A DNA stretch of 32,382 nucleotides, taken from Mariniblastus sp. GTDB lineage: Bacteria > Planctomycetota > Planctomycetia > Pirellulales > Pirellulaceae. Location of the stretch: positions 1 through 32,382 of the forward strand of contig WTFU01000049.1 of assembly GCA_011523945.1 (NCBI GenBank), in the 5' to 3' direction. Under the pieces are notes generated by a model that ran no database searches, was not told the origin of the DNA, and was given only the letters and a program-made list of their open reading frames with translations. A program made the position numbers and the translations under genes. The first letter of the stretch is position 1; every line of letters starts with the position of its first letter. Positions 1-8,081 of the stretch are shown here, in pieces.

Positions 1-14
1 ATTTTGTAATCCGA

Positions 15-1736
15 GTGATTCGCACACCGCTACGAACAACTGGAAAATATAACGCCAGCTATCCATCTGATGATAAGGCAGAAAATGACGAGTATTTGTC
101 GCCCGACGAACCCCGCGGGACATTTTTTCAGCAATTGATTTCCCTGCCTGGAAGACTGGTATTCTCACCGCTAAGCCTTCTCAGTTTATTCTATGTCTCG
201 TGGTTGCATACCGATGAATTGGATCACGATCTCAGCAAGAAAGAGCGAGCCAGCAAACTTTTCGGCCGCATGTTCATTTTGCTGATCTTGATTCTGCTTT
301 TTCCATTTCGGCTGGTCTTCGCGGTGCTCTCTGTCCTAGCAGGCTTCTTTGATGGCCGGAAAACAGAGGCTCTATTCATACTCCCTTCGTTTTTAATGGT
401 ATCCCTTTTTAGCTACGTCATTTTTTACCAGTTTACTCGGACGGACCGCATTCAAGAGAGGTATCAATTTTACGCCGTCGAAGCAATGAAAGATAATGAT
501 TTTGATCGTGCCAAGACTTTCCTCGAACGACTCAAATTGATGAAAGAGTTCGAACCCGATGAGCAGTATCAGTGGGCGACTATTTTAAATCAAACAGGTG
601 AGCGAGGCCGAGCGGAACAAATCATCAATTCGCTCGCTCCGGAGAACTCCGTTGGGTTTCCGCCAGCACATACTCTTAAAGCTCTTTCTCTAGCACGGAA
701 GATTAACACCAAAGAAGGAAGAGAAAAGCTCACCTCCCTTCGCTGGCATCTGCAGAACGCGGATGGTAATACAGAGCAATTGACACAGGCATGGATAAAT
801 TACTACTTAGCCGTTGAGGAATGGGATTCAGCGGCTGAAAAGTTAGAGATTGCCGCACAAAATAATCCACTCCTTTTTGAGTCGCTCTATCGCCTCTATC
901 TCGCTCAAGGGAAAAAAGCTGAAAGCGAATTTGCGCTTAAAAAAGCCGATAAAGCGTTTCAAGAATATTTGAAAGAAAATCCTGTAAACGCGAAGGCAAG
1001 AATTGGCTGGGCGTGGGTAGCCACCAACATGAAAGATTTCGCGAAAGCGGAAGGGATTTTATTACAAGGAAAAAGGATTAATAACGACGCCTCGATTAAT
1101 CGAGCGCTTTCCGATTTTTACATCCTCCAGCAAATCCGAGCTCAACAAGACGGGGCTGATCTGAGCCAGCAACTTCAGTTTTTGAATCAGGCACAGAAAG
1201 CAGACCCGAGCTATGCCAAGGTTTACTCCAGCATGATGGAAATCTTCGTTCGGGGAGGAAGGGACGAGGAAAGTCGCGCAGAAATTCGAAAAAATTTGCA
1301 ACAGATAGTTGCCAGTGAACGATCTTCACCGATGGCTCACTTCGCGTTAAGCAATATCATCTTCCAAGATGGTGATCAGAAAACGGCAATTTTTCACTTG
1401 GAACAAGCCTACGAAATGGACAGTTCACTCATCTCGGTCATGAACAACCTTGCATGGATGCTGGCTCACTCCGAACCACCAGATCTTGATCGAGCTTTAG
1501 AATTATCGGCGGCTGCGGTGAAACGCGTTCCCAACGATACTCGATGCCGAGACACACTGGGGACAGTTTTAATGAAACTTGGGCGCAACAAAGAAGCGAT
1601 TCGTCATTTAGAAATTGCACTCTCAGGTGCATCCGACAAACGGGCAGTCCATCAAAAACTATCTACCGCTTATAAATCTCTGGGCATGGATGAACTCTCG
1701 CAAATCCACGAAAAAGCCTCACTGGCTCCAAAGTAA
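15..1736 (+). CDS. Membrane-anchored tetratricopeptide-repeat protein (possibly 5'-truncated)
   Basis: This is a TPR scaffold protein of unknown specific role. The N-terminal 140 residues carry hydrophobic stretches at about 41-63, 82-111 and 119-140, the clearest being FILLILILLFPF. From about residue 148 to the end the protein is alpha-helical TPR-like repeats, with the best repeats at about 400-565 (MNNLAWMLAH, DTLGTVLMKLGRNKEAIRHL). The hydrophobic part would anchor the TPR domain to the cytoplasmic membrane. The start shown is GTG at 15, but the frame stays open to the window edge, so the true start may lie upstream. TPR proteins are common next to exosortase and exopolysaccharide loci, and this one runs in the same direction as the sugar genes that follow. 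A 240-base gap with promoter-like sites separates it from them, so it probably ends a preceding transcript. Confidence 0.75.
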   Translation: MIRTPLRTTGKYNASYPSDDKAENDEYLSPDEPRGTFFQQLISLPGRLVFSPLSLLSLFYVSWLHTDELDHDLSKKERASKLFGRMFILLILILLFPFRLVFAVLSVLAGFFDGRKTEALFILPSFLMVSLFSYVIFYQFTRTDRIQERYQFYAVEAMKDNDFDRAKTFLERLKLMKEFEPDEQYQWATILNQTGERGRAEQIINSLAPENSVGFPPAHTLKALSLARKINTKEGREKLTSLRWHLQNADGNTEQLTQAWINYYLAVEEWDSAAEKLEIAAQNNPLLFESLYRLYLAQGKKAESEFALKKADKAFQEYLKENPVNAKARIGWAWVATNMKDFAKAEGILLQGKRINNDASINRALSDFYILQQIRAQQDGADLSQQLQFLNQAQKADPSYAKVYSSMMEIFVRGGRDEESRAEIRKNLQQIVASERSSPMAHFALSNIIFQDGDQKTAIFHLEQAYEMDSSLISVMNNLAWMLAHSEPPDLDRALELSAAAVKRVPNDTRCRDTLGTVLMKLGRNKEAIRHLEIALSGASDKRAVHQKLSTAYKSLGMDELSQIHEKASLAPK

Positions 1737-1809
1737 TCAGCGCTTTGCGACTTCTCTCTGTTTAATTGCCTGCCCTTTAACATTTCCTCTTGTTTTCCCA
1801 TTTCGGAAA

Positions 1810-1837
1810 TTGACTGACGAAAAACTGTTAATAAATT
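1810..1837 (+). promoter_or_regulatory. Candidate sigma-70-type promoter (weaker of two)
   Basis: TTGACT at 1810-1815 is followed after 16 bases by TAAATT at 1832-1837, which matches four of six -10 positions. It lies in the gap between the TPR gene and the epimerase gene. It may be an alternative start site, but the match is only moderate. Confidence 0.25.
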
Positions 1838-1902
1838 CATCACCGGCAAAACAGCAAATGTTCGTTTTAACATCCAAGGGATGCGATTAATCCGAACAAG
1901 GC

Positions 1903-1911
1903 TGTTATAAT
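1903..1911 (+). promoter_or_regulatory. Extended -10 promoter for the UDP-glucuronate epimerase gene
   Basis: TGTTATAAT is a perfect extended -10 element (TG, one base, TATAAT) with no convincing -35 box, as is usual for this class. It would give a leader of roughly 60 bases before the TTG start at 1977. The same motif occurs before the beta-propeller gene (29943-29935, minus strand) and, with one mismatch, before wecB (19811-19819). Confidence 0.5.
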
Positions 1912-1962
1912 CTGGCCAAACAAATACTCATTTCAAGATCTTTCGATTGCGTTTCACTCTAG

Positions 1963-1968
1963 AAAGGA
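1963..1968 (+). promoter_or_regulatory. Shine-Dalgarno site deciding the TTG start at 1977
   Basis: AAAGGA lies 8 bases before TTG at 1977. No comparable site precedes the longer in-frame TTG at 1947. It is one of the few recognisable ribosome sites in the window. Confidence 0.5.
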
Positions 1969-1976
1969 ATCCTCCG

Positions 1977-2957
1977 TTGTGCGATTCGAAAACCTACCTT
2001 GTCACTGGCTGCGCGGGATTTATTGCCTCCAGGGTAACACAACATCTTTTGAATGACGGACACAGTGTTGTTGGAATCGACAACTTAAACGACTATTACG
2101 ACGTCTCACTAAAAAACCACCGTATCGATCAATTAGAATCTCCAAATTTTCACTTCTCCATCTTAGATCTCGAAGACGCTGCCCTTTTAAACGCTCTGTT
2201 CGAAAAATATAAATTTGACGCCGTGATCAACCTCGCCGCACGGGCCGGGGTTCGCTACAGCATGATCAATCCCTCGGTCTACATGACAACCAATGCGATG
2301 GGCAGCCTCAACCTGCTAGAAGCGATGCGAAACAACGGAGTCCTTAAATATGTACTTGCCTCCACTTCCTCACTGTACGCCGGTCAGGAAATGCCATTTG
2401 TGGAAACTCTACCGGTAAACACACCGCTTTCTTCGTATGCAGCGTCGAAAAAAGCGGCGGAGGTTTTGGCGTACTCTCACCACCATCTTTATGACCTTGA
2501 TATTTCCATCTGTAGATACTTTACGGTTTACGGTCCCGCGGGCAGGCCCGACATGTCTTACTTCCGATTCATTCAATGGATTGACCAAGGACGCCCGCTT
2601 GAGATCTTTGGAGATGGAACCCAGTCACGTGACTTCACCTACGTTGATGATATCGCATCGGGCACGATTGCCGCGTTGAAGCCATTGGGTTACGAGATCT
2701 TCAACCTTGGAGGCGGCAAGCAACCAACAACGCTTCTCCTAATGATTGAAAAACTTGAAAAGTTGTTGGGCAAAAAAGCTAAGTTGGAATTTAAGCCGTT
2801 TCATATCGCCGATGTCAAATCAACTTATGCCGACATCAGCAAAGCAAAATCATTGCTGGATTGGGAGCCTACCATTTCGCTTGATGAAGGACTCGAGCAA
2901 TGCGTAAAGTGGTATCGCGATAACCAACCATGGGCGGGATCGATCGAACTTCCATAA
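1977..2957 (+). CDS. UDP-glucuronate 4-epimerase-type NAD-dependent epimerase
   Basis: This is an extended short-chain dehydrogenase that most likely converts UDP-glucuronate to UDP-galacturonate for the polysaccharide locus. The diagnostic block AGVRYSMINPSVY, the STSSLY serine region, the YAASK catalytic pair and RYFTVYGPAGRPDM all match the UDP-glucuronate 4-epimerase group. The Rossmann motif reads TGCAGFIAS, so the third glycine of GxxGxxG is alanine. An upstream TTG at 1947 is in frame. TTG at 1977 is preferred because AAAGGA (1963-1968) sits 8 bases before it and the protein then starts MCDSKTYLVTG, as family members do. A related 4-epimerase of other UDP-sugars is the main alternative. 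It sits upstream of the antiterminator, separated by a gluconokinase gene on the other strand. Confidence 0.8.
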   Translation: MCDSKTYLVTGCAGFIASRVTQHLLNDGHSVVGIDNLNDYYDVSLKNHRIDQLESPNFHFSILDLEDAALLNALFEKYKFDAVINLAARAGVRYSMINPSVYMTTNAMGSLNLLEAMRNNGVLKYVLASTSSLYAGQEMPFVETLPVNTPLSSYAASKKAAEVLAYSHHHLYDLDISICRYFTVYGPAGRPDMSYFRFIQWIDQGRPLEIFGDGTQSRDFTYVDDIASGTIAALKPLGYEIFNLGGGKQPTTLLLMIEKLEKLLGKKAKLEFKPFHIADVKSTYADISKAKSLLDWEPTISLDEGLEQCVKWYRDNQPWAGSIELP

Positions 2958-3064
2958 TTCAGTCGACGGATCCATAGTACCTCAGAGTCTCTTGAAAACT
3001 GTCTATCGGTAAAGAAAGGTATTGTGGATAAGCCGTATCCGATGCGTGATTAAATGGCGGTATA

Positions 3065-3577
3065 CTAATCAGATGTCAGTTTTTTGAGGCCGTTCAACGC
3101 TTCGGTGCATACAGACTCTGCCGATTGATTAATATCAACGCTAACAACACCCGACTCGCCAACAGGAGACTGGAGATCTTCGAACTGGCTTGTTAGCAGC
3201 TTGGACGGCATAAAATGTCCCTCGCGGTTTTCTAATCGCGTTTCGATCAGTTGCTGGCTTCCATTTAGAAAAATAAAAAACACTGGCACAGCGATTGACC
3301 GCAGTTGATCACGATAGCTCTGTTTCAAAGCAGAGCAGGCGACGATCAGGGAATCTCCATTCGCGACTGCGATTTCAGCTCGACGCACTATTGCAGCAAG
3401 CCACGGCCGCCGAGCGGAATCATCGAGTTGTTCACCTCCCTTCATTCGAGCAATATTGCTTGGGGGATGAAGATCATCTCCGTCGATAAATTCAAAGCCA
3501 GTCGTATTGCCCAACCACTTTCCGACAAGCGACTTCCCACTTCCCGAAACGCCCATCACTACAACCAGGTAAGCCAA
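3065..3577 (-). CDS. gntK: Gluconokinase (GntK family)
   Basis: This enzyme phosphorylates D-gluconate to 6-phosphogluconate with ATP, feeding the pentose-phosphate or Entner-Doudoroff pathway in the cytoplasm. The 170-residue protein has the P-loop GVSGSGKS at residues 9-16, the family motif DGDDLHPPSNIARMKGG, CSALKQSYRDQLR and FMPSKLLTSQFEDLQ, which together are specific to the GntK/IdnK group. Its length is typical. The start is TTG at 3577, supported by GGAG at 3587-3584 with a 6-base spacer; the nearby ATG at 3582 is in another frame and soon hits a stop. It is transcribed away from the antiterminator gene. Its metabolic role has no obvious link to the polysaccharide genes, so it looks like an unrelated insertion between them. 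Confidence 0.92.
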   Translation of the reverse strand: MAYLVVVMGVSGSGKSLVGKWLGNTTGFEFIDGDDLHPPSNIARMKGGEQLDDSARRPWLAAIVRRAEIAVANGDSLIVACSALKQSYRDQLRSIAVPVFFIFLNGSQQLIETRLENREGHFMPSKLLTSQFEDLQSPVGESGVVSVDINQSAESVCTEALNGLKKLTSD

Positions 3578-3583
3578 AACATA

Positions 3584-3587
3584 CTCC
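3584..3587 (-). promoter_or_regulatory. Shine-Dalgarno site for gluconokinase TTG start
   Basis: On the minus strand GGAG is followed by six bases and TTG at 3577. This supports the unusual TTG start, which has no competing in-frame ATG nearby. Confidence 0.5.
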
Positions 3588-3614
3588 GTAAATTAGGAGG
3601 AATAGGGAGTTCGC

Positions 3615-3671
3615 ATGTCGCTATTTTCCCCATTTAGCCAAACTAATCAACTCGCATTCCTCGTAGGTTGA
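3615..3671 (+). CDS. Candidate 18-codon leader peptide upstream of the NusG-like gene
   Basis: A short reading frame begins at ATG 3615 and ends at TGA 3669-3671, encoding MSLFSPFSQTNQLAFLVG. It is preceded by AGGGAG (3604-3609, 5-base spacer), with AGGAGG further upstream (3595-3600), the best plus-strand ribosome site seen in the window. It lies in the divergent gap between gluconokinase and the antiterminator gene. The purine tract could be accidental, since it is also the antisense of the gluconokinase leader. There is no run of a single amino acid to suggest classical attenuation. Expression is unproven. Confidence 0.2.
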   Translation: MSLFSPFSQTNQLAFLVG

Positions 3672-3876
3672 TCTATTACTGCCCAGACTAAATTCGATGG
3701 ATTCTGAATCTACGTCGTACACAAAAGGTTGCTAATTACACCGCCTTTGTTTGGTATTCCGAAAAGCAATTTAAAATCACCGCAATTTAAAACCGCCACC
3801 AGTTGCCTTGTAAGATTTGCCAGAACCTGTCAAAAATAGGTTCGGTGATGCCTCCCCAGATAATCGGAAACACTTA

Positions 3877-4437
3877 ATGCCCATCCTCGGAAAAGAAAAT
3901 GATATCTACCCCAGCGACCTACTGGTTAACGATGATTATTTAACGAGTGATGAACGACAGTGGTGGTGCATCTATACGCTTTCTCGGCGAGAGAAAGATT
4001 TGATGAGAAAACTTGCGGCACTGAAAATAGCCCATTACAGTCCCGTGATTCCGAAGCGCTACCGATCGCCCAATGGCCGGCTGCGTACCTCTTACGTTCC
4101 TCTCTTTCCCAATTATGTTTTCATGTTTGGTACTGAAGAGGATCGGTATGAAGCAATGACCACCAACTGCATTTCGAAGTGCAGCCCCATCAAAGACCGA
4201 GAGCAACTCGTTCGCGATTTAAGACAAATTCATTATGTCATTGATTCGGGGGTCGCCCTCACCCCTGAAGCGAAGCTGGAACCTGGAAACAAAGTACGCG
4301 TCAAAACAGGTCCCTTTGCCAAATACGAGGGCACCGTCATTCGCAGAGAAGGCAAAACTCGCCTACTTCTTTCCATCCAATTCATTGAACAGTGCGTTTC
4401 AATGGAAATGGACGAAGGGCTCTTAGAGCCCGTATAA
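3877..4437 (+). CDS. NusG-like transcription antiterminator (RfaH/LoaP/UpxY type)
   Basis: This is a specialised NusG paralogue expected to bind RNA polymerase and suppress termination in the long polysaccharide operon downstream. An N-terminal NGN domain starts at WWCIYTLSRREKDL and includes VPLFPNYVFMFG, the typical RfaH-type block. It is followed by a C-terminal KOW domain (LEPGNKVRVKTGPFAKYEGT). The 186-residue length fits RfaH and LoaP paralogues. The reading frame extends upstream to TTG 3817, but ATG 3877 is preferred because GGAAA (3866-3870) lies 6 bases before it and the first 20 upstream residues match nothing recognisable. The position just before a 354-base non-coding leader and a roughly 20 kb same-strand block is the classic arrangement for operon-specific antiterminators. 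Housekeeping NusG is unlikely, since secE and rpl genes are absent. Confidence 0.88.
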   Translation: MPILGKENDIYPSDLLVNDDYLTSDERQWWCIYTLSRREKDLMRKLAALKIAHYSPVIPKRYRSPNGRLRTSYVPLFPNYVFMFGTEEDRYEAMTTNCISKCSPIKDREQLVRDLRQIHYVIDSGVALTPEAKLEPGNKVRVKTGPFAKYEGTVIRREGKTRLLLSIQFIEQCVSMEMDEGLLEPV

Positions 4438-4447
4438 GCCCTCTTCG
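4413..4447 (+). promoter_or_regulatory. Two competing hairpins spanning the antiterminator stop codon
   Basis: GGGCTC (4417-4422) can pair with GAGCCC (4426-4431) around a 3-base loop. Alternatively CGAAGGGCT (4413-4421) can pair with AGCCC (4437-4441) plus TTCG (4444-4447), leaving a 2-base bulge. The two folds use the same bases and so exclude each other. No U-rich tail follows, so neither is a standard terminator. The position at the start of the operon leader makes it a candidate regulatory RNA element. Confidence 0.35.
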
Positions 4448-4791
4448 ACCCAAGCTTCGCATTCGCCCAAATCGTTCTCAGGACCGCTTAGATAGCGATG
4501 TCGTGATATGTGAACGCATGGCATTCTCGATAGTATATTTTCAACCGGCATAATCGGTATTAAGAGATCGTTTTCTCGACTTAGGCGCTCGTTGAACATG
4601 TCAGCTTTTTCTATCTGAGGTTAAGGTAGAGATTGGCGAAAGGCTCGTTTCTATTGTCGAATTAACGGGCAGCGCTTTGCTTCTCTTGACTTTTCATCTT
4701 CGGTGTCACCGACCGGGACGGAGTCCGCGCCGTCAGCTCAAATTACCGTCACCCCAACTGATATCCCGCACTCGATTATTTACCCCCCAAC
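4438..4791 (+). promoter_or_regulatory. 354-base non-coding leader before the exopolysaccharide block
   Basis: No convincing gene lies in this stretch. It holds a TATATT box (4534-4539) and a CATAAT box (4549-4554), neither with a good -35 element, and TTGACT near 4688 with no -10 partner. Close to the first gene are two small adjacent hairpins: TCGGT/ACCGA (4700-4704 with 4708-4712) and GACGG/CCGTC (4717-4721 with 4730-4734). The segment is most simply read as a long 5' leader, plausibly the loading region for the NusG-like protein encoded just upstream. Confidence 0.4.
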
Positions 4792-5847
4792 GTGAAAAAG
4801 ATACTCATTACTGGAGGTGCTGGATTCATCGGTTCCAACTTGATTCGCCATCTTCACGAGACGACCGACTATCAAATAATCAATCTCGATAAACTTACCT
4901 ACGCGAGCAAATTAGATTCTCTTAACGAGATAAAGAATAGCTCTCGCTATCAGTTCTTAAAGATTGATATCTCGGAAGCTCAGCAATTAAAGAAAGCGTT
5001 CGAGCTTTCGCCAGATGCCGTCATACACCTCGCTTCTGAAACTCATGTCGATCGCTCAATTGATGATGCCGGAGATTTCATCAAAACAAATATCGTTGGA
5101 ACGTATAACCTATTGCAACAGTCGCGCCAGCTCTACCAATCACTTAGCGGCGCGCGAAAAAGCAAATTTCGATTTTTTCACGTATCCTCTGACGAAGTTT
5201 ATGGCTCACTTCAATCAAACGATCCACCGTTTACCGAATCTACCCCTTACAATCCAAATTCCCCATACTCTGCCAGCAAAGCCTCCGCAGACCATTTGGT
5301 AAGGGCTTGGCACGCGACCTATCAATTACCCATTTTGATTTCGCACAGCGCAAACAACTATGGGCCTTACCAACATCAAGAAAAATTCATCCCCAAAATA
5401 ATTACGAATGCCCTGCAACTCACGCACATCCCAATCTATGGAGACGGGACTAATATTCGCGATTGGATTCACGTTGCCGACCATGTCTCAGCAACAATGA
5501 CGATTTTAAAGAAGGGTCGACCGGGCGAAACCTATAATATTGGTGCTAGTTTCGAACAAACCAATATGGAAATCGCTTTGCAAGTATGTCGCATATTAGA
5601 TGAGCTTTATCCTATCGCCGAACACCCTCTGCAGGCCTCAAGATCATTCAGGGATGGCGATCGTTTGAGATCATACGAAGAATTAATTCAGTTGGTTGAA
5701 GATCGGCCAGGCCATGATTTTCGGTACGCTAATGACAGCTCAAAATTACACAACGAACTAGGCTGGAAACCACAATTCACCAGCTTCACATCCCTTAGAG
5801 AAACAGTGAAATGGTACATTGAGCATCTTAGCGGCAGCGATCAATAA
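4792..5847 (+). CDS. rmlB: dTDP-glucose 4,6-dehydratase
   Basis: This enzyme converts dTDP-glucose to dTDP-4-keto-6-deoxyglucose, the branch point for rhamnose and other deoxysugars. The 351-residue protein shows the Rossmann motif TGGAGFIGSN, the family signature ASETHVDRSI, the YSASK catalytic pair, NNYGPYQ, GDGTNIRDWIHV and DRPGHDFRYA. The catalytic acid pair is Asp134-Glu135 in SSDEVYG, where the usual preceding threonine is serine. The start is GTG 4792 (MKKILITGG) with no Shine-Dalgarno site; a run of C precedes it. It opens the main block. The partner genes rmlA, rmlC and rmlD are not in the window, so the final sugar cannot be stated: it may be rhamnose made with enzymes encoded elsewhere, or another 6-deoxyhexose. 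Confidence 0.93.
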   Translation: MKKILITGGAGFIGSNLIRHLHETTDYQIINLDKLTYASKLDSLNEIKNSSRYQFLKIDISEAQQLKKAFELSPDAVIHLASETHVDRSIDDAGDFIKTNIVGTYNLLQQSRQLYQSLSGARKSKFRFFHVSSDEVYGSLQSNDPPFTESTPYNPNSPYSASKASADHLVRAWHATYQLPILISHSANNYGPYQHQEKFIPKIITNALQLTHIPIYGDGTNIRDWIHVADHVSATMTILKKGRPGETYNIGASFEQTNMEIALQVCRILDELYPIAEHPLQASRSFRDGDRLRSYEELIQLVEDRPGHDFRYANDSSKLHNELGWKPQFTSFTSLRETVKWYIEHLSGSDQ

Positions 5848-5971
5848 GTGCATTTATTTTGTGGCTCGACTGCTATCAATGAGCCGATGCACTCCATTCC
5901 GTTGTACAAATTGGCTATGATATCCGTCGACGCGTTTCAACCTGTAAATTAAAAACTCAGCCCATCTCATT

Positions 5972-6946
5972 TTGAATTCTCAATTCCAATTCGAATCTTT
6001 ACGAAGCCAGCGCATTTACGTGGCTGGTCATCGTGGAATGGTTGGCAAGGCGTTGCTGCGTGCTCTTGATTCTAACGGTGTCAAAGACGTAATTTGTAAA
6101 ACCAGAAATGAACTCGATTTATGCGATCAACGGGCAGTCAATAATTTTTTTCAATCCGAACGCCCGGACTGCGTCCTGTTTGCTGCAGCAAAAGTTGGCG
6201 GAATTCACTCCAACAACACTTACCCCGCCGAGTTTATTTACCATAACCTTTCAATGGCAACCAATGCGATTCACGCTGCATTCGAAAACAAGGTCCCCCG
6301 GTTCCTTTTTCTTGGAAGCACCTGCATCTATCCGCGGATGGCTCCTCAGCCAATGCCGGAAACCTGTTTGCTTAGCGGCCCTCTTGAAAAGACAAATGAA
6401 GCTTATGCGATTGCGAAAATCGCCGGTTTAAAGATGTGCGAGTTTTATCGGAAACAATACGGCGTGTTATATCATTCCGCGATGCCAACCAATCTCTACG
6501 GTCCGGGCGACAACTACCACCCAGAAAACTCTCACGTACTGCCAGCACTGATCCGTCGATTCCATGAAGCCAAGCAGGACAATTCCTCTGAAGTTGTGAT
6601 CTGGGGAACTGGCTCGCCTCGGCGCGAGTTTCTTCACGTCGATGATCTCGCCAGTGGTGTCCTTCACCTATGCACACTCTCCAACCCGCCTGATTTAGTC
6701 AATATCGGAACGGGAAACGACGTCACGATTCTCGAATTAGCAACCCAAATCGCAGACGTAGTGGGTTATCAAGGCGAAATCAAAACAGACCCCCAACGTC
6801 CTGACGGAACGCCTGTTAAACGCACAGACATGAATTTAATGCACTCGACTGGTTGGAATTCGAAAATTTCTCTGCAGGAAGGTCTGAAAATGACTTACGA
6901 CCATTTTCTGCAAGAGGCTCAAGATGGTAAACTGCGAGCGGTTTGA
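5972..6946 (+). CDS. fcl: GDP-L-fucose synthase
   Basis: This is a bifunctional 3,5-epimerase/4-reductase that turns GDP-4-keto-6-deoxymannose into GDP-L-fucose using NADPH. The signatures are very clear: [40 protein letters not shown], the YAIAK catalytic pair, [19 protein letters not shown] and [16 protein letters not shown]. The length of 324 residues is normal. The only reasonable start is TTG 5972, because the conserved Rossmann strand begins about 13 residues later and no ATG lies between. It has no Shine-Dalgarno site. It lies 85 bases before gmd, which makes its substrate; the order fcl-gmd is the reverse of the common gmd-fcl order. Confidence 0.95.
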   Translation: MNSQFQFESLRSQRIYVAGHRGMVGKALLRALDSNGVKDVICKTRNELDLCDQRAVNNFFQSERPDCVLFAAAKVGGIHSNNTYPAEFIYHNLSMATNAIHAAFENKVPRFLFLGSTCIYPRMAPQPMPETCLLSGPLEKTNEAYAIAKIAGLKMCEFYRKQYGVLYHSAMPTNLYGPGDNYHPENSHVLPALIRRFHEAKQDNSSEVVIWGTGSPRREFLHVDDLASGVLHLCTLSNPPDLVNIGTGNDVTILELATQIADVVGYQGEIKTDPQRPDGTPVKRTDMNLMHSTGWNSKISLQEGLKMTYDHFLQEAQDGKLRAV

Positions 6947-7031
6947 TCTGGTCGTGTTCGTATTTGCAGAATGCCATCAGTTTCAAAACGGCACTCCGAA
7001 CCACCTAAATTTTATCTAAGCTCAAGACTAA

Positions 7032-8051
7032 ATGACGAAAAAAGCACTGATCACCGGAATCACAGGACAAGACGGATCCTATCTCGCAGAACTTTTGCTA
7101 GAGAAGGGATATGAAGTCCATGGAATTGTTCGCCGCAGCAGCAGCTTTAACACCGATCGTATCGATCATATTTACCGGGATCCTCACGAAACCGATGCTA
7201 AATTATTCCTGCATTACGGTGATTTGACCGACGGTCAAAATCTCACCAACCTCGTCCTTGATGTTAAGCCGGACGAAATTTACAACCTCGGTGCCCAAAG
7301 CCACGTTCGCGTTTCTTTTGACTCTCCAGCTTACACCGTTCAAGTGGTAGGAATTGGAGCACTCAACGTTCTCGAGGCCGCACGCCAGCTCAACAAAACA
7401 CACCTAACGAAGGTTTACCAAGCGTCTTCTTCGGAAATGTATGGAGACGTCATTGAAACACCGCAAACCGAATCGACTCCTTTCCAGCCACAGAGTCCCT
7501 ACGCCTGTGCAAAAGTGTACGCATTCCACCAAACCGTCAACTACCGACATGCCTACGATTTATTTGCTGTCAACGGAATTCTCTTCAACCATGAGTCGCC
7601 GCGCCGTGGCGAGACTTTTGTAACTCGTAAAATTACACGAGCCGCCACTCGCATCAAACTCGGCCTACAAAATAAACTCTTTCTTGGTAACCTCGATGCA
7701 AAACGCGATTGGGGTTATGCCAAGGATTATGTTGAAGGTATGTGGCGCATGCTGCAGCACTCCGAGCCGGATGATTTTGTGTTAGCGACAGGTGAAACTC
7801 AGACCATCCGTCAGTTCCTCGACTATTCATTTGGCCGACTTGACTTAGACTGGTCAAAGTATGTGGAAATCGATCCTCGCTATTTCCGACCCACTGAAGT
7901 CAATTTGCTACTTGGTGATGCTTCGAAGGCCAAAGACCTTCTTGGCTGGACGCCTCAGACTAGCTGCAAAGAACTCGCCGAAATCATGGTGGATCATGAC
8001 CTTGAACTTGCCCGGCACGAAGCAACGCAAGCGAGCTTGCAAGACAACTAA
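7032..8051 (+). CDS. gmd: GDP-mannose 4,6-dehydratase
   Basis: This enzyme dehydrates GDP-D-mannose to GDP-4-keto-6-deoxy-D-mannose, the first committed step to GDP-L-fucose. The 339-residue protein has [53 protein letters not shown], the YACAK pair, [16 protein letters not shown] and [10 protein letters not shown], which are Gmd hallmarks. The start at ATG 7032 is unambiguous although no ribosome site is visible. With fcl just upstream it makes a complete GDP-fucose pathway from GDP-mannose. Some family members make GDP-rhamnose when paired with Rmd, but the Fcl neighbour favours fucose. Confidence 0.96.
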   Translation: MTKKALITGITGQDGSYLAELLLEKGYEVHGIVRRSSSFNTDRIDHIYRDPHETDAKLFLHYGDLTDGQNLTNLVLDVKPDEIYNLGAQSHVRVSFDSPAYTVQVVGIGALNVLEAARQLNKTHLTKVYQASSSEMYGDVIETPQTESTPFQPQSPYACAKVYAFHQTVNYRHAYDLFAVNGILFNHESPRRGETFVTRKITRAATRIKLGLQNKLFLGNLDAKRDWGYAKDYVEGMWRMLQHSEPDDFVLATGETQTIRQFLDYSFGRLDLDWSKYVEIDPRYFRPTEVNLLLGDASKAKDLLGWTPQTSCKELAEIMVDHDLELARHEATQASLQDN

Positions 8052-8081
8052 TCAAACTGAGTAAAAAGTCCGTAATCATTG

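Noticed and set aside
3026..3040. GGATA/TATCC hairpin after the epimerase and gluconokinase genes as a terminator
   Set aside because: Only a 5-bp, AT-rich stem without a following T tract on either strand.
3305..3637. 110-codon plus-strand frame overlapping gluconokinase
   Set aside because: Mostly antisense to the conserved GntK coding region; no motif.
4510..4540. Sigma-54 promoter in the leader (TGGCATTCTCGATAGTA)
   Set aside because: The GG half matches but the GC element at -12 is absent, so the consensus is not met.
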